From NCBI RefSeq assembly GCF_001005315.1, contig NZ_LBMG01000015.1, forward strand, positions 1 through 64,000: DNA of 64,000 bases, in the 5' to 3' direction. The notes beneath the pieces are model-generated. The model saw nothing but the letters and a program-made list of their open reading frames with translations. It was not told the origin of the DNA and ran no database searches. The DNA comes from Kordia jejudonensis (GTDB lineage Bacteria; Bacteroidota; Bacteroidia; Flavobacteriales; Flavobacteriaceae). The position numbers and the translations under genes were made by a program. This document shows, piece after piece, positions 17,465-24,899 of this stretch; positions within the stretch are counted from its first letter, which is position 1, and the number at the start of each line of letters is the position of its first letter.

Positions 17465-18631
17465 ATGGATCAAATTTTCAATAATACGGAGAATGCTTTT
17501 GCGCTAAAAACAGATTCTCAACTCGAAAGAGCTTACTTTTTATTCAAACTTATTGCAAACCAACCACTTGTTCGTATCGGAACTGCGGTAACTAACTTCG
17601 CTATTAAAGCACATTTGCCTGTAGAAAGCCTAATTAGAGCTACTGTTTTCGACCATTTTTGTGGTGGAACAACAGAGGAAGAATGTTTGCCAGTTGTAGA
17701 TAAAATGTTTGAAAAAGGTGTTTGTAGCGTATTAGATTATTCTGTAGAAGGAAAAGAAGAAGAAGCACAGTTTGATGCGACGCTGGAGAAAATATTGAAG
17801 ATTTTACATTTCGTTAAAGAAAAACAAGCCATTCCATTTGCAGTTTTTAAACCTACGGGTTTTGGCAGAATTTCATTGTATCAAAAAGTTGGCGAAGGAA
17901 CAGCACTCACTACAGCTGAGCAAGAGGAATGGGCTAGAGTAGTAGAACGTTTTGATGTCGTTTGTAAAAGGGCGCATGAAATGGATGTTGCTTTATTAAT
18001 TGACGGCGAAGAAAGTTGGATGCAAGATGCAGCAGATGAAGTAGTTGCAGATATGATGCGAAAGTATAATAAAGAAAAAGCCATTGTTTATAACACGTTG
18101 CAAATGTATCGTTGGGATCGTCTCGACTATCTAAAGCAATTACATATTGATGCAAAGGCGCAAGGATTTCACATTGGAATGAAGTTAGTGCGCGGCGCGT
18201 ATATGGAAAAAGAAAATACTCGCGCAGAAGAATTAGGATACAAATCGCCAATATGTATATCAAAACAAGCAACGGACGAAAATTTTGATGCGGCTGTTGC
18301 GTATATGTTAGATCATTTGGATTGTATGGCAATTTTTGCAGGAACGCATAATGAGGAAAGTTCATATAAAGTTGCCGAAATTATGAAAGCTAAGCAAATT
18401 GAAAATAGTGATTCACGTGTTTGGTTTGGTCAATTATATGGAATGAGCGATCATATTAGTTTTAATTTAGCTGCTGAAGGATACAATGTTGCTAAATATT
18501 TGCCATTTGGTCCCGTGAGAGATGTAATGCCATATTTGATTCGAAGAGCTGAAGAGAATACTTCTGTAGCTGGTCAGACTTCGAGAGAATTAAGTTTGTT
18601 AAAACAAGAAAAGAAAAGAAGAAAATTGTAA
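17465..18631 (+). CDS. Proline dehydrogenase (monofunctional)
   Basis: This FAD-dependent enzyme oxidises L-proline to pyrroline-5-carboxylate and feeds electrons to quinones. The 388-residue protein is the PRODH beta/alpha barrel alone, without the aldehyde dehydrogenase half of PutA. Signatures are MKLVRGAYMEKE near residue 240, the FGQLYGMSD segment near 320, and the substrate-binding YLPFGPVRDVMPYLIRRAEEN near 345-365, with both arginines of RR that grip the proline carboxylate. The basic tail KQEKKRRKL is unusual but not diagnostic. P5C dehydrogenase is not in the window. Confidence 0.93.
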   Translation: MDQIFNNTENAFALKTDSQLERAYFLFKLIANQPLVRIGTAVTNFAIKAHLPVESLIRATVFDHFCGGTTEEECLPVVDKMFEKGVCSVLDYSVEGKEEEAQFDATLEKILKILHFVKEKQAIPFAVFKPTGFGRISLYQKVGEGTALTTAEQEEWARVVERFDVVCKRAHEMDVALLIDGEESWMQDAADEVVADMMRKYNKEKAIVYNTLQMYRWDRLDYLKQLHIDAKAQGFHIGMKLVRGAYMEKENTRAEELGYKSPICISKQATDENFDAAVAYMLDHLDCMAIFAGTHNEESSYKVAEIMKAKQIENSDSRVWFGQLYGMSDHISFNLAAEGYNVAKYLPFGPVRDVMPYLIRRAEENTSVAGQTSRELSLLKQEKKRRKL

Positions 18632-18650
18632 CGTAAATACGCTACTTTTT

Positions 18651-19037
18651 TTAGTTCACCATTTTAATTTTCTGAATAATGGCTGTTCTATCGCAGTTTA
18701 ACACTGAAAGTTCAATTTCTTTGTTGCGAAGCATTCCTTCAATAATATAAAGCTTACAGCTATCAACTTTTACCTTACTTCTAGAAAAGTCTACATCGCC
18801 ATATTCTAATATATTAGATATTTCTGTAGTGTCAATCTCTTTATTATCAATCAATTGTCTTATTTCAGGAGAAAATTGACGTGCTTTCATTCGTATATTA
18901 CTCAGTGTACGTGCATTTGGAAGATAGTTGAATTCACATTGTACGCCACGTCCACGAATAAGGAACGCAAAAAGAATCATTCCAATGGCAACACCTCCTA
19001 AATAAAATCCTATACGTCTTAAAAGACTACTGTTCAT
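18651..19037 (-). CDS. Membrane-anchored protein of unknown function (possible DUF4258)
   Basis: This is a 128-residue protein with one N-terminal membrane helix (about 8-26, GFYLGGVAIGMILFAFLI), then a soluble domain with CEFNYLPNARTLSNIRMKAR, ILEYGDVDFSRSKVKVDSCKLY and a beta-rich end. I recall this pattern as a DUF4258-type protein encoded next to alanine dehydrogenase in Flavobacteriaceae, but that identification is from memory. It follows the ald gene by 3 bases and is surely co-transcribed with it. Function unknown. Confidence 0.72.
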   Translation of the reverse strand: MNSSLLRRIGFYLGGVAIGMILFAFLIRGRGVQCEFNYLPNARTLSNIRMKARQFSPEIRQLIDNKEIDTTEISNILEYGDVDFSRSKVKVDSCKLYIIEGMLRNKEIELSVLNCDRTAIIQKIKMVN

Positions 19038-19040
19038 ATT

Positions 19041-20240
19041 CTAAAAAATTAGAAAATTAATATCTGTATGTGGAAGATTGAACCAATCTGCTACAGATTT
19101 ATTTGTTAAAACTCCGTGGTAAAAGTACAAACCATTTTTCAATCCTTTATCAAAACGTAGTGAATTTTCTAAACCACCTTCTTCGGCAATTTTTAATAGA
19201 TAAGGAGTAAAAATATTACTGATTGATACTGAAGCAGTTCTGGAATATCTAGCTGGAATATTTGGTACACAATAATGGATTACGCCAAATTTTTCAAACG
19301 TTGGGTGATCGTGCGTAGTAATTTCGCTAGTTTCTATGCAACCGCCCATATCAATGCTGACATCAATAATTACGGCACCTTTTTTCATATGTTCCACCAT
19401 TGCTTCTGTAACCAAAATAGGCGATCTGTTTTTTCCACGAACGGCGCCAATTAAAACATCGCAACGTTTCAAAGCTTTCATTAAATTTTTTGGCTGAATG
19501 GTAGATGTGTAAATAGGTCTGCCTAAATTGGTTTGAATGCAACGCAATTTCGTTATCGAATTGTCAAAAACTTTTACATTTGCACCTAAACCTAAAGCTG
19601 AACGAGCAGCAAATTCTCCAACAGTTCCAGCGCCAACAATGACAACTTCTGCTGGTGGAACGCCGCTGATATTTCCTAGCATCAATCCGTTACCATTATT
19701 GACATTTGCCATCAATTCGGAAGCGATTAACACTGAAGCAGTTCCAGCAATTTCACTCAATGAACGCACTGCTGGATACGTTCCGTCTTCATCACGAATA
19801 TATTCAAAAGCAAGTGCGGTAACTCGCTTGTTGGCTAACATTTCAAAATACTTTTTTGATCGAATTTTGATTTGTAAAGCGGAAATTAATATTGCTTGTG
19901 GATTTAGTAATTCCAGTTCTTTAATCGTTGGCGGTTCAACTTTTAAAACAATAGGGCAGGAGAATACTTTTTGTGTATCATTTGTGATTTCACCACCAGC
20001 TTCGGTATAATCTTTATCGGAAAAATTAGCTTCTTTCCCGGCACAACTTTCAATTAATACACGATGTCCGTGAGCAACAAGCGCGGCAACCGCATCAGGT
20101 GTAAGACATACTCGTTTTTCTTGATACGAAGTTTCTTTTGGAATTCCGATAAACAATTCTTGTTTATGTTTCAGAATTTCAAGCGTTTCCTCTTGTGGAA
20201 GTAATTGTTGTTTGGTAAATGGTGATAAAGATTCCGCCAT
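19041..20240 (-). CDS. ald: Alanine dehydrogenase
   Basis: This enzyme catalyses reversible NAD-dependent oxidative deamination of L-alanine to pyruvate and ammonia. The 399-residue protein has the AlaDh/PNT N-terminal domain beginning GIPKETSYQEKRVCLTPDAV (residues 33-52), and a Rossmann NAD-binding motif VVIVGAGTVGEFAARSALGLG near residues 175-195. GAVIIDVSIDMGGCIETSE, conserved in the family, lies near 290. It is slightly longer than Bacillus Ald (378) because of an N-terminal extension typical of Bacteroidota members. The start at 20240 is followed closely by the DUF4258-like gene. Confidence 0.92.
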   Translation of the reverse strand: MAESLSPFTKQQLLPQEETLEILKHKQELFIGIPKETSYQEKRVCLTPDAVAALVAHGHRVLIESCAGKEANFSDKDYTEAGGEITNDTQKVFSCPIVLKVEPPTIKELELLNPQAILISALQIKIRSKKYFEMLANKRVTALAFEYIRDEDGTYPAVRSLSEIAGTASVLIASELMANVNNGNGLMLGNISGVPPAEVVIVGAGTVGEFAARSALGLGANVKVFDNSITKLRCIQTNLGRPIYTSTIQPKNLMKALKRCDVLIGAVRGKNRSPILVTEAMVEHMKKGAVIIDVSIDMGGCIETSEITTHDHPTFEKFGVIHYCVPNIPARYSRTASVSISNIFTPYLLKIAEEGGLENSLRFDKGLKNGLYFYHGVLTNKSVADWFNLPHTDINFLIF

Positions 20241-20297
20241 GAAGCTTTGTATTGATTAGAATAATGAAGTTACAAATAAATATGAAGTTAAAAAACA

Positions 20298-20849
20298 CTA
20301 TTTATTTTCTTCAAGCATTTCTTGTTCTTTTCGTTCGTATTCGGCGAGTTCTGCATCAATTTTTTCTAAATCGATATTGTAAACATATTTATCAAAAAGT
20401 TTGATTCTTATGAAATATACAATTGGTACTATTATCATCATGATCGGAATTACCCAATAGATTTCTAATTCATCAAAATTTTCTGATTCATCATTAATTG
20501 CTTGTATCAACTGAAATGCAAACATGGCTATTGGTATTAAAAGCACATGATACCACCAATCTCGACAAGTAAAAAACCATAATATAAGTAAAAATAAGGG
20601 TATAATTTTATTCATACAAACCCAACCAACCATTCTTACATTTTCATAATAGTTACTTTCAAAAGTAAAAAAGAAAGTTTCCCAAGTTCTATTTTTAGGG
20701 AAACTTTCGTATAAATAAAATATATATGGTGTTATCGCAATTAAAAAAGCGACTATAGTAGATTTTATTAATTTATTTTTAGTTGTTCCTCGGAAGCTTA
20801 ATTTTGTCTTTTCTGACTCCTTCTTCGGTTTGGTATGGATTGTCTTCAT
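20298..20849 (-). CDS. Four-helix membrane protein, module copy 1
   Basis: This 183-residue protein of unknown function starts at ATG 20849, the only in-frame ATG near the N-terminus (an upstream TTG at 20879 would add ten residues). A lysine-rich head (MKTIHTKPKKESEKT) is followed by four predicted membrane helices (about 30-48, 85-100, 105-125, 140-162) with the conserved WWYH motif before helix three. A charged helix DLEKIDAELAEYERKEQEM ends the protein. Its first 71 bases overlap, in the +1 frame, the end of a small lipoprotein gene (20779-20931). Two paralogues with the same overlap follow upstream. The inner-membrane location is inferred; no enzyme motif is visible. Confidence 0.75.
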   Translation of the reverse strand: MKTIHTKPKKESEKTKLSFRGTTKNKLIKSTIVAFLIAITPYIFYLYESFPKNRTWETFFFTFESNYYENVRMVGWVCMNKIIPLFLLILWFFTCRDWWYHVLLIPIAMFAFQLIQAINDESENFDELEIYWVIPIMMIIVPIVYFIRIKLFDKYVYNIDLEKIDAELAEYERKEQEMLEENK

Positions 20850-20931
20850 CAGCAATACTGTCTGGGTTACAAGATACAAATAATATTGTTGATACGGCTG
20901 CTAAAATGTAAAGGTAGAATTTAGTTTTCAT
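20779..20931 (-). CDS. Small lipoprotein, module copy 1
   Basis: This 50-residue reading frame is too short for usual cut-offs. MKTKFYLYILAAVSTILFVS is a signal sequence ending at Cys21, a lipobox. The mature peptide CNPDSIADEDNPYQTEEG is acidic. Eighteen of the first nineteen mature residues are shared with copy 2, and copy 3 has the same CNPDSIADEDNPY start. The gene begins 34 bases after a TAAGTTTG promoter box and overlaps the downstream membrane-protein frame. The overlapped DNA encodes acidic residues in this frame and basic residues in the other. Probably exported and lipidated; function unknown. Confidence 0.72.
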   Translation of the reverse strand: MKTKFYLYILAAVSTILFVSCNPDSIADEDNPYQTEEGVRKDKIKLPRNN

Positions 20932-20964
20932 TTGATATTAGGTTTATTTAGTTTAACGATGGGT

Positions 20965-20972
20965 CAAACTTA
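20965..20972 (-). promoter_or_regulatory. -7 promoter element of module copy 1
   Basis: TAAGTTTG on the minus strand matches TAnnTTTG. The same box, followed by the shared leader GACCCATCGTTAAACTAAAT, precedes copy 2. Copy 3 has the same box with a diverged leader. Confidence 0.6.
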
Positions 20973-21014
20973 TATAATAAACAACTAATTATCAGAAAAT
21001 TATGTATATAAATT

Positions 21015-21063
21015 TTCTACGTACTTTTGTTGAATTTGGGTTAATCCAACAAAAGTCGTAGAA
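21015..21063. repeat. Long inverted repeat between module copies 1 and 2
   Basis: TTCTACGTACTTTTGTTG (21015-21032) pairs with CAACAAAAGTCGTAGAA (21047-21063) with a one-base bulge, around a 14-base loop. It lies downstream of copy 2 and upstream of the copy 1 promoter. It has no T-run, so it could be a transcript 3' end stabiliser or a weak terminator. Confidence 0.7.
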
Positions 21064-21112
21064 TTTTAGTTTTCTTGTATTTTAGCGTAAGTATTTTCGC
21101 GAATATACAGAT

Positions 21113-21673
21113 TTATTTTAGTTCATTTATGTTTTGAGCTTCTTTTTCTTTACGATCATACTCATCTAGTTCTGCTTCAATTTTCTTTAAATCGATTCCT
21201 AGGACCAGTTTGTCAAATAATTTTATTCTTATGAGGTACACTATCGGCACTACAACCATCATGATTGGTATCATCCAATAAATTTCAACTTCATCTATGT
21301 ATTGCTTGTCATCATTTATTACTGTAAATAATTGAAATGAGTACATAGCAATTGGGATTAAAATAACATGATACCACCAATGCTTACAGGTAATAAACCA
21401 TACAATTAGTAATAATATTGGCACAAGCTTACTTGTAAATAACCAAGCAAAATCATTTAAATTTTTATATCCATAACTTTTAAAAGTAAAAAACCAAGTC
21501 TCCATTGTTTCAGTTTCTGGAAAACTAGTATATAAATAAAATATATACGGAGATATAGCAATTAAAACTGCAGCTATGGATCCATAAAGTAAAGAAGTCT
21601 TTTTATCCGTTTGACGTTCTTGGTAATTTGTCTTTTCTGATTCCTTCTTCTGTTTCGTATGGGTTGTCTTCAT
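21113..21673 (-). CDS. Four-helix membrane protein, module copy 2
   Basis: This 186-residue protein starts at ATG 21673 inside the lipoprotein gene of the same module. It has the same head (MKTTHTKQKKESEKT), four helices, WWYHVILIPIAM and tail DLKKIEAELDEYDRKEKEA as copies 1 and 3. By eye more than half of the residues match copy 1, with the helices and tail most alike. The overlap with the lipoprotein frame (21603-21755) is 71 bases, the same as in copy 1. No known family was recognised. Each copy has its own promoter, so the copies are probably expressed as separate units rather than one long operon. Confidence 0.75.
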   Translation of the reverse strand: MKTTHTKQKKESEKTNYQERQTDKKTSLLYGSIAAVLIAISPYIFYLYTSFPETETMETWFFTFKSYGYKNLNDFAWLFTSKLVPILLLIVWFITCKHWWYHVILIPIAMYSFQLFTVINDDKQYIDEVEIYWMIPIMMVVVPIVYLIRIKLFDKLVLGIDLKKIEAELDEYDRKEKEAQNINELK

Positions 21674-21755
21674 CAGCAATGCTATCTGGATTACAAGATA
21701 CAAATAAAATTGTTGATACAGCAGCTAATAGGTAAAGGTAGAATTTAGTTTTCAT
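21603..21755 (-). CDS. Small lipoprotein, module copy 2
   Basis: This is a 50-residue peptide: signal MKTKFYLYLLAAVSTILFVS, lipidated Cys21, then CNPDSIADEDNPYETEEG and a short basic tail ending LPRTSNG. The signal differs from copy 1 at one residue only. It overlaps the membrane-protein frame by 71 bases. The level of matching across copies in both frames suggests both products are made, but a recent duplication would give the same picture. Confidence 0.72.
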   Translation of the reverse strand: MKTKFYLYLLAAVSTILFVSCNPDSIADEDNPYETEEGIRKDKLPRTSNG

Positions 21756-21790
21756 CTTATTAATTTAGATTATTTAGTTTAACGATGGGT

Positions 21791-21798
21791 CAAACTTA
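21791..21798 (-). promoter_or_regulatory. -7 promoter element of module copy 2
   Basis: TAAGTTTG on the minus strand, 35 bases before the lipoprotein ATG, in the same leader context as copy 1. Confidence 0.6.
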
Positions 21799-21836
21799 TT
21801 GAATAACCAACAGTTACCTTTAAAAATAGCATAATA

Positions 21837-21893
21837 TATTTTCTATGTACTTTTGTTAGTTTTATCTAAACTTAACGCAATACATAGAAAATA
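21837..21893. repeat. Inverted repeat between module copies 2 and 3
   Basis: Perfect 13-bp arms TATTTTCTATGTA (21837-21849) and TACATAGAAAATA (21881-21893) flank 31 bases. The left arm and the ACTTTTGTT that follows resemble the element between copies 1 and 2, so the palindrome was copied with the module but has diverged with its pairing kept. Confidence 0.75.
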
Positions 21894-21922
21894 GTATATC
21901 TTATTTATTTCAATGAACTTAT

Positions 21923-22474
21923 CTATTCCTGTTTGTTAATTAATAGACTTTGTTGTTCTTTTTCTTTTCGCTCATATTCTTCTAATTCTGCCTCTATTTT
22001 TTTGAGATCAATTCCGTGTATAAGTTTATCGAATAATTTTATTCTTATTAAATATACAATAGGAGTTATGATCATCATTATGGGTATGATGTAATATATT
22101 TCAAAAGCATCAAAATATTCAGTATCATCATTTAATAGACTAAATAATTGAAATGAAAGTAGCGCAATAGGTATTAAAATTGCATGATACCACCAATTCC
22201 TACATGTTAAAAACCACAATATAAGTAAAAGTAGTGGTGCTAATTTATTTGTAATATGCCAAATTGCTAATTGAGCACTTTCAAAATAATTACTATTATA
22301 TGTGAAAAACGGAGTTTTCCATATTTTTTCATCAGGTACACCTTCATATAAATAGAATAAATATGGAGATATAACCAGAAGAAGAGCAATGATACTACCC
22401 GTTAGTAGGGATTTTGTTGCTTTTCTCTTTTTTAAGTCCTTCTTCTGTTTGGTATGGGTTGTCTTCGTCTGCAA
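21923..22474 (-). CDS. Four-helix membrane protein, module copy 3
   Basis: This is the third paralogue, with the same four helices, the WWYHAILIPIALLSFQLF segment and the tail DLKKIEAELEEYERKEKEQ. The ATG used by copies 1 and 2 is ACG here, so the start is uncertain. TTG at 22474 (conserved in all copies) or TTG at 22498 are the options, giving 183 or 191 residues. If neither is used, translation would need a +1 shift from the lipoprotein frame. The membrane part is intact, so this does not look like a dead gene. It overlaps the lipoprotein gene at 22395-22550. Confidence 0.7.
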   Translation of the reverse strand: MQTKTTHTKQKKDLKKRKATKSLLTGSIIALLLVISPYLFYLYEGVPDEKIWKTPFFTYNSNYFESAQLAIWHITNKLAPLLLLILWFLTCRNWWYHAILIPIALLSFQLFSLLNDDTEYFDAFEIYYIIPIMMIITPIVYLIRIKLFDKLIHGIDLKKIEAELEEYERKEKEQQSLLINKQE

Positions 22475-22550
22475 TGCTATCTGGGTTACAAGACACAAAT
22501 GTTACCGATGCTAATACTACTGCTGCGAATACATAATTTCTTAATTTCAT
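22395..22550 (-). CDS. Small lipoprotein, module copy 3
   Basis: This is a 51-residue peptide. MKLRNYVFAAVVLASVTFVS is a signal that has diverged strongly from the other copies, yet the mature start CNPDSIADEDNPYQTEEG is identical to copy 1. Strong conservation of the mature part over a diverged signal argues for selection on the lipoprotein itself. It ends with TAG inside the membrane-protein frame. Function unknown. Confidence 0.72.
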   Translation of the reverse strand: MKLRNYVFAAVVLASVTFVSCNPDSIADEDNPYQTEEGLKKEKSNKIPTNG

Positions 22551-22579
22551 TTTGTTTAGGTTTTAGTTTTACGATGATG

Positions 22580-22587
22580 CAAACTTA
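22580..22587 (-). promoter_or_regulatory. -7 promoter element of module copy 3
   Basis: TAAGTTTG on the minus strand, 29 bases before the lipoprotein ATG. The leader after it differs from copies 1 and 2. Confidence 0.55.
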
Positions 22588-22764
22588 TCCATTTAAACAA
22601 GTGATTTTTAAGAAATTACCATATTTTATTTTCTACGTATTTTTACCAGTTTTTCTGTTTTTTATGTATCTATAAGAATTTTCTTCAAGATACTACAAAA
22701 GTCATTTGTTTGTCAGTCTTTTAGTTTATTTTAGGTTAATAGTTCTTGTTTTTCGGTAAAGCGT

Positions 22765-23172
22765 TCAATTTTTTAGGTGAATTGTACGCAATTGCTCATT
22801 TATCTTCTTAATATGTATTTGGGTAATGTCATTTGGTAATAAATTTTCAATGCGTTCTGGCCATTCTATAAAACACCAAGCATCACTATATAAGTAATCC
22901 TCTATACCTATATCATAGGCTTCAACTTCGTCCTCTATCCGATAACAATCAAAATGGTAAATGATATCATTCTGCGTGCGATATTCGTTTACAATGGAAA
23001 ATGTTGGACTGTTAGTAAGTTCATTTACACCTAATTGCTTTGCCAATATTTTTATAAGTGTAGTTTTTCCAACACCCATTTCCCCATGAAAAGCAATTAT
23101 TTTATGTTCAGATTTCGCTAAAATAGCTTCAGCAATCTCTTCAATTTGCGAAAGCGTGTATTCTTTTTGCAC
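22765..23172 (-). CDS. tsaE: tRNA threonylcarbamoyladenosine biosynthesis ATPase TsaE
   Basis: This 135-residue cytoplasmic P-loop protein works with TsaB, TsaC/Sua5 and TsaD to make the t6A modification on ANN-decoding tRNAs. The Walker A motif GEMGVGKTTL lies at about 30-39, followed by the switch-like SPTFSIVNEY at about 55-64. CFIEWPERIENLLP near 105-118 is the family's conserved C-terminal motif. It lies downstream of porX on the same strand (90-base gap), an arrangement I recall from other Flavobacteriia. Confidence 0.93.
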   Translation of the reverse strand: MQKEYTLSQIEEIAEAILAKSEHKIIAFHGEMGVGKTTLIKILAKQLGVNELTNSPTFSIVNEYRTQNDIIYHFDCYRIEDEVEAYDIGIEDYLYSDAWCFIEWPERIENLLPNDITQIHIKKINEQLRTIHLKN

Positions 23173-23262
23173 TAGTATTTTTATTTAAGAGCTTTTCTCC
23201 AAAATTAATAAAAATTCTCCAATTCCTTATAAAATCTATTATTGCGCCTGTTTGTTATGACA

Positions 23263-24810
23263 TTATCTTGGCGATAAAACGGCAAAAGGAATAATCATTT
23301 CTTCCAAAGAAACACCACCATGTTGGTAGGTATTTCTGTAATAACTTACGTAATGATTGTAGTTATTTGGATATGCGAAGAACAAATCGGTCTTAGCAAA
23401 AATAAAGGAACTACTCATGTTTATAGTTGGCAAATGAATGGTTCTTGGATCTTTAGCAGCCAATACATCTTTTTTCTCATAGGTGAGACTTCTTCCTGTT
23501 TTGTAGCGAAGATTCAAACTTGTATTTTTGTCGCCAACTACTTTTGAAGGATGTTTTACGTTGATAGTTCCATGATCAGTTGTGATAATTAATTTGAAAC
23601 CCAAACGTTGCGATTGCTGAATGATATCTAATAAAGGAGAGTTTTTAAACCAACTTTGTGTCAGCGATCTGTACGCTTTGTCATTAGAAGCCAATTCTTT
23701 CACAACTTCCATTTCGGTTTTAGCATGTGAGAGCATGTCTACGAAGTTGTACACCACAACCGTTAAATCATTATCTTTTTGCGATTTAAAGTTGTCAGCA
23801 AGCTTTCGTCCACCTTTTAAGCTAGTAATCTTGTGATATTCATGTTTAATATTGAGTCCTAAACGCTTCAATTGAGCTTTTAAGAAATCATTTTCATGTA
23901 AATTTTTTCCACCTTCTTCCGTATCATTCTTCCAATATTCAGGATGTAGTTTTTCCATGTCAGAAGGCATTAATCCTGAAAAAATAGCATTTCTAGCATA
24001 TTGTGTTGCTGTCGGAAGTATGCTCACAAACGGAACTTCTTTCTCCTTTTTATAATGCGTATTTACAATAGGTTCAAAAGCTTTCCATTGATCGTAACGT
24101 AAATTATCAACGACAACCAATAAAGTAGGTTGCGCTTTGCTAATTTCAGGAACAACCAATTCTCTAAACAACGTGTGCGACATTATCGGCGCATCTTCAT
24201 TGCCAAACCAATCAGGATAATTTTTATCAATAAATTTTCCAAACTGAACATTGGCTTCGTTCTTTTGAGATTCTAGAATTTCAAACATGCCTGTATCTTC
24301 AATATCTTCGAGTTGTAGTTCCCAATAAATCAATTTCTGATACAACTCAATCCATTCTTCAATCGAATTGACCATAGACATTTCCATAGCAATCTTTCGA
24401 AACTCTTGCTGATAGTTTGAAGTCGTTTTTTCCGAAACCAATCGAGAATGATCTAAATTTTTCTTCAAACTCAATAATATCTGGTTCGGATTCACAGGTT
24501 TTATCAAATAATCTGCAATTTTAGAACCAATAGCTTCTTCCATAATATATTCTTCCTCGCTCTTCGTAATCATTACCACAGGAAGATTATTTTGCTTCTC
24601 TTTTAACTCTGCTAAGGTTTCAATTCCCGTCAAACCAGGCATATTTTCATCCAAAAACACAATATCATAACGATCTTCATCAATCATTTCAATCGCTTCT
24701 GTTCCGCTTGTACATGTGGTAACGTCGTAATTTTTTTTCTGTAAAAAGAGAATATGTGGTTTTAATAAATCAATTTCATCATCAACCCAAAGAATCTTGA
24801 ATGCACTCAT
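23263..24810 (-). CDS. porX: T9SS two-component regulator PorX (response regulator plus PglZ domain)
   Basis: This is a 515-residue protein. Residues 5-120 are a CheY-type receiver with phospho-acceptor Asp54 (IVFLDENMPG), acidic pocket Asp10-Asp11 and Lys in LIKPVNP. The rest is an alkaline-phosphatase-like PglZ domain, with TLLVVVDNLRYDQW near 230 and LIITTDHGTINVKHP near 410. In Porphyromonas and Flavobacterium, PorX with the kinase PorY controls expression and function of the type IX secretion system, and its PglZ domain is a metal-dependent phosphodiesterase. This fits the T9SS cargo protein at 2167. PorY is not in the window. Confidence 0.93.
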   Translation of the reverse strand: MSAFKILWVDDEIDLLKPHILFLQKKNYDVTTCTSGTEAIEMIDEDRYDIVFLDENMPGLTGIETLAELKEKQNNLPVVMITKSEEEYIMEEAIGSKIADYLIKPVNPNQILLSLKKNLDHSRLVSEKTTSNYQQEFRKIAMEMSMVNSIEEWIELYQKLIYWELQLEDIEDTGMFEILESQKNEANVQFGKFIDKNYPDWFGNEDAPIMSHTLFRELVVPEISKAQPTLLVVVDNLRYDQWKAFEPIVNTHYKKEKEVPFVSILPTATQYARNAIFSGLMPSDMEKLHPEYWKNDTEEGGKNLHENDFLKAQLKRLGLNIKHEYHKITSLKGGRKLADNFKSQKDNDLTVVVYNFVDMLSHAKTEMEVVKELASNDKAYRSLTQSWFKNSPLLDIIQQSQRLGFKLIITTDHGTINVKHPSKVVGDKNTSLNLRYKTGRSLTYEKKDVLAAKDPRTIHLPTINMSSSFIFAKTDLFFAYPNNYNHYVSYYRNTYQHGGVSLEEMIIPFAVLSPR

Positions 24811-24858
24811 GTATGTCTTTATTTAGTAAATTGTTAGTAAGGTGTCTTGTAATGTACT

Positions 24859-24866
24859 TATATTTG
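24859..24866 (+). promoter_or_regulatory. -7 promoter element of the HD-domain gene
   Basis: TATATTTG matches TAnnTTTG, 33 bases before the TTG start at 24900, in the porX/HD divergent spacer. Confidence 0.45.
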
Positions 24867-24899
24867 TGCTTATTCTAAAAAAGTATAAAAAACTACACA

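Noticed and set aside
17934-18365. 143-codon antisense frame in proline dehydrogenase
   Set aside because: Shadow of a strongly conserved gene; composition is not protein-like.
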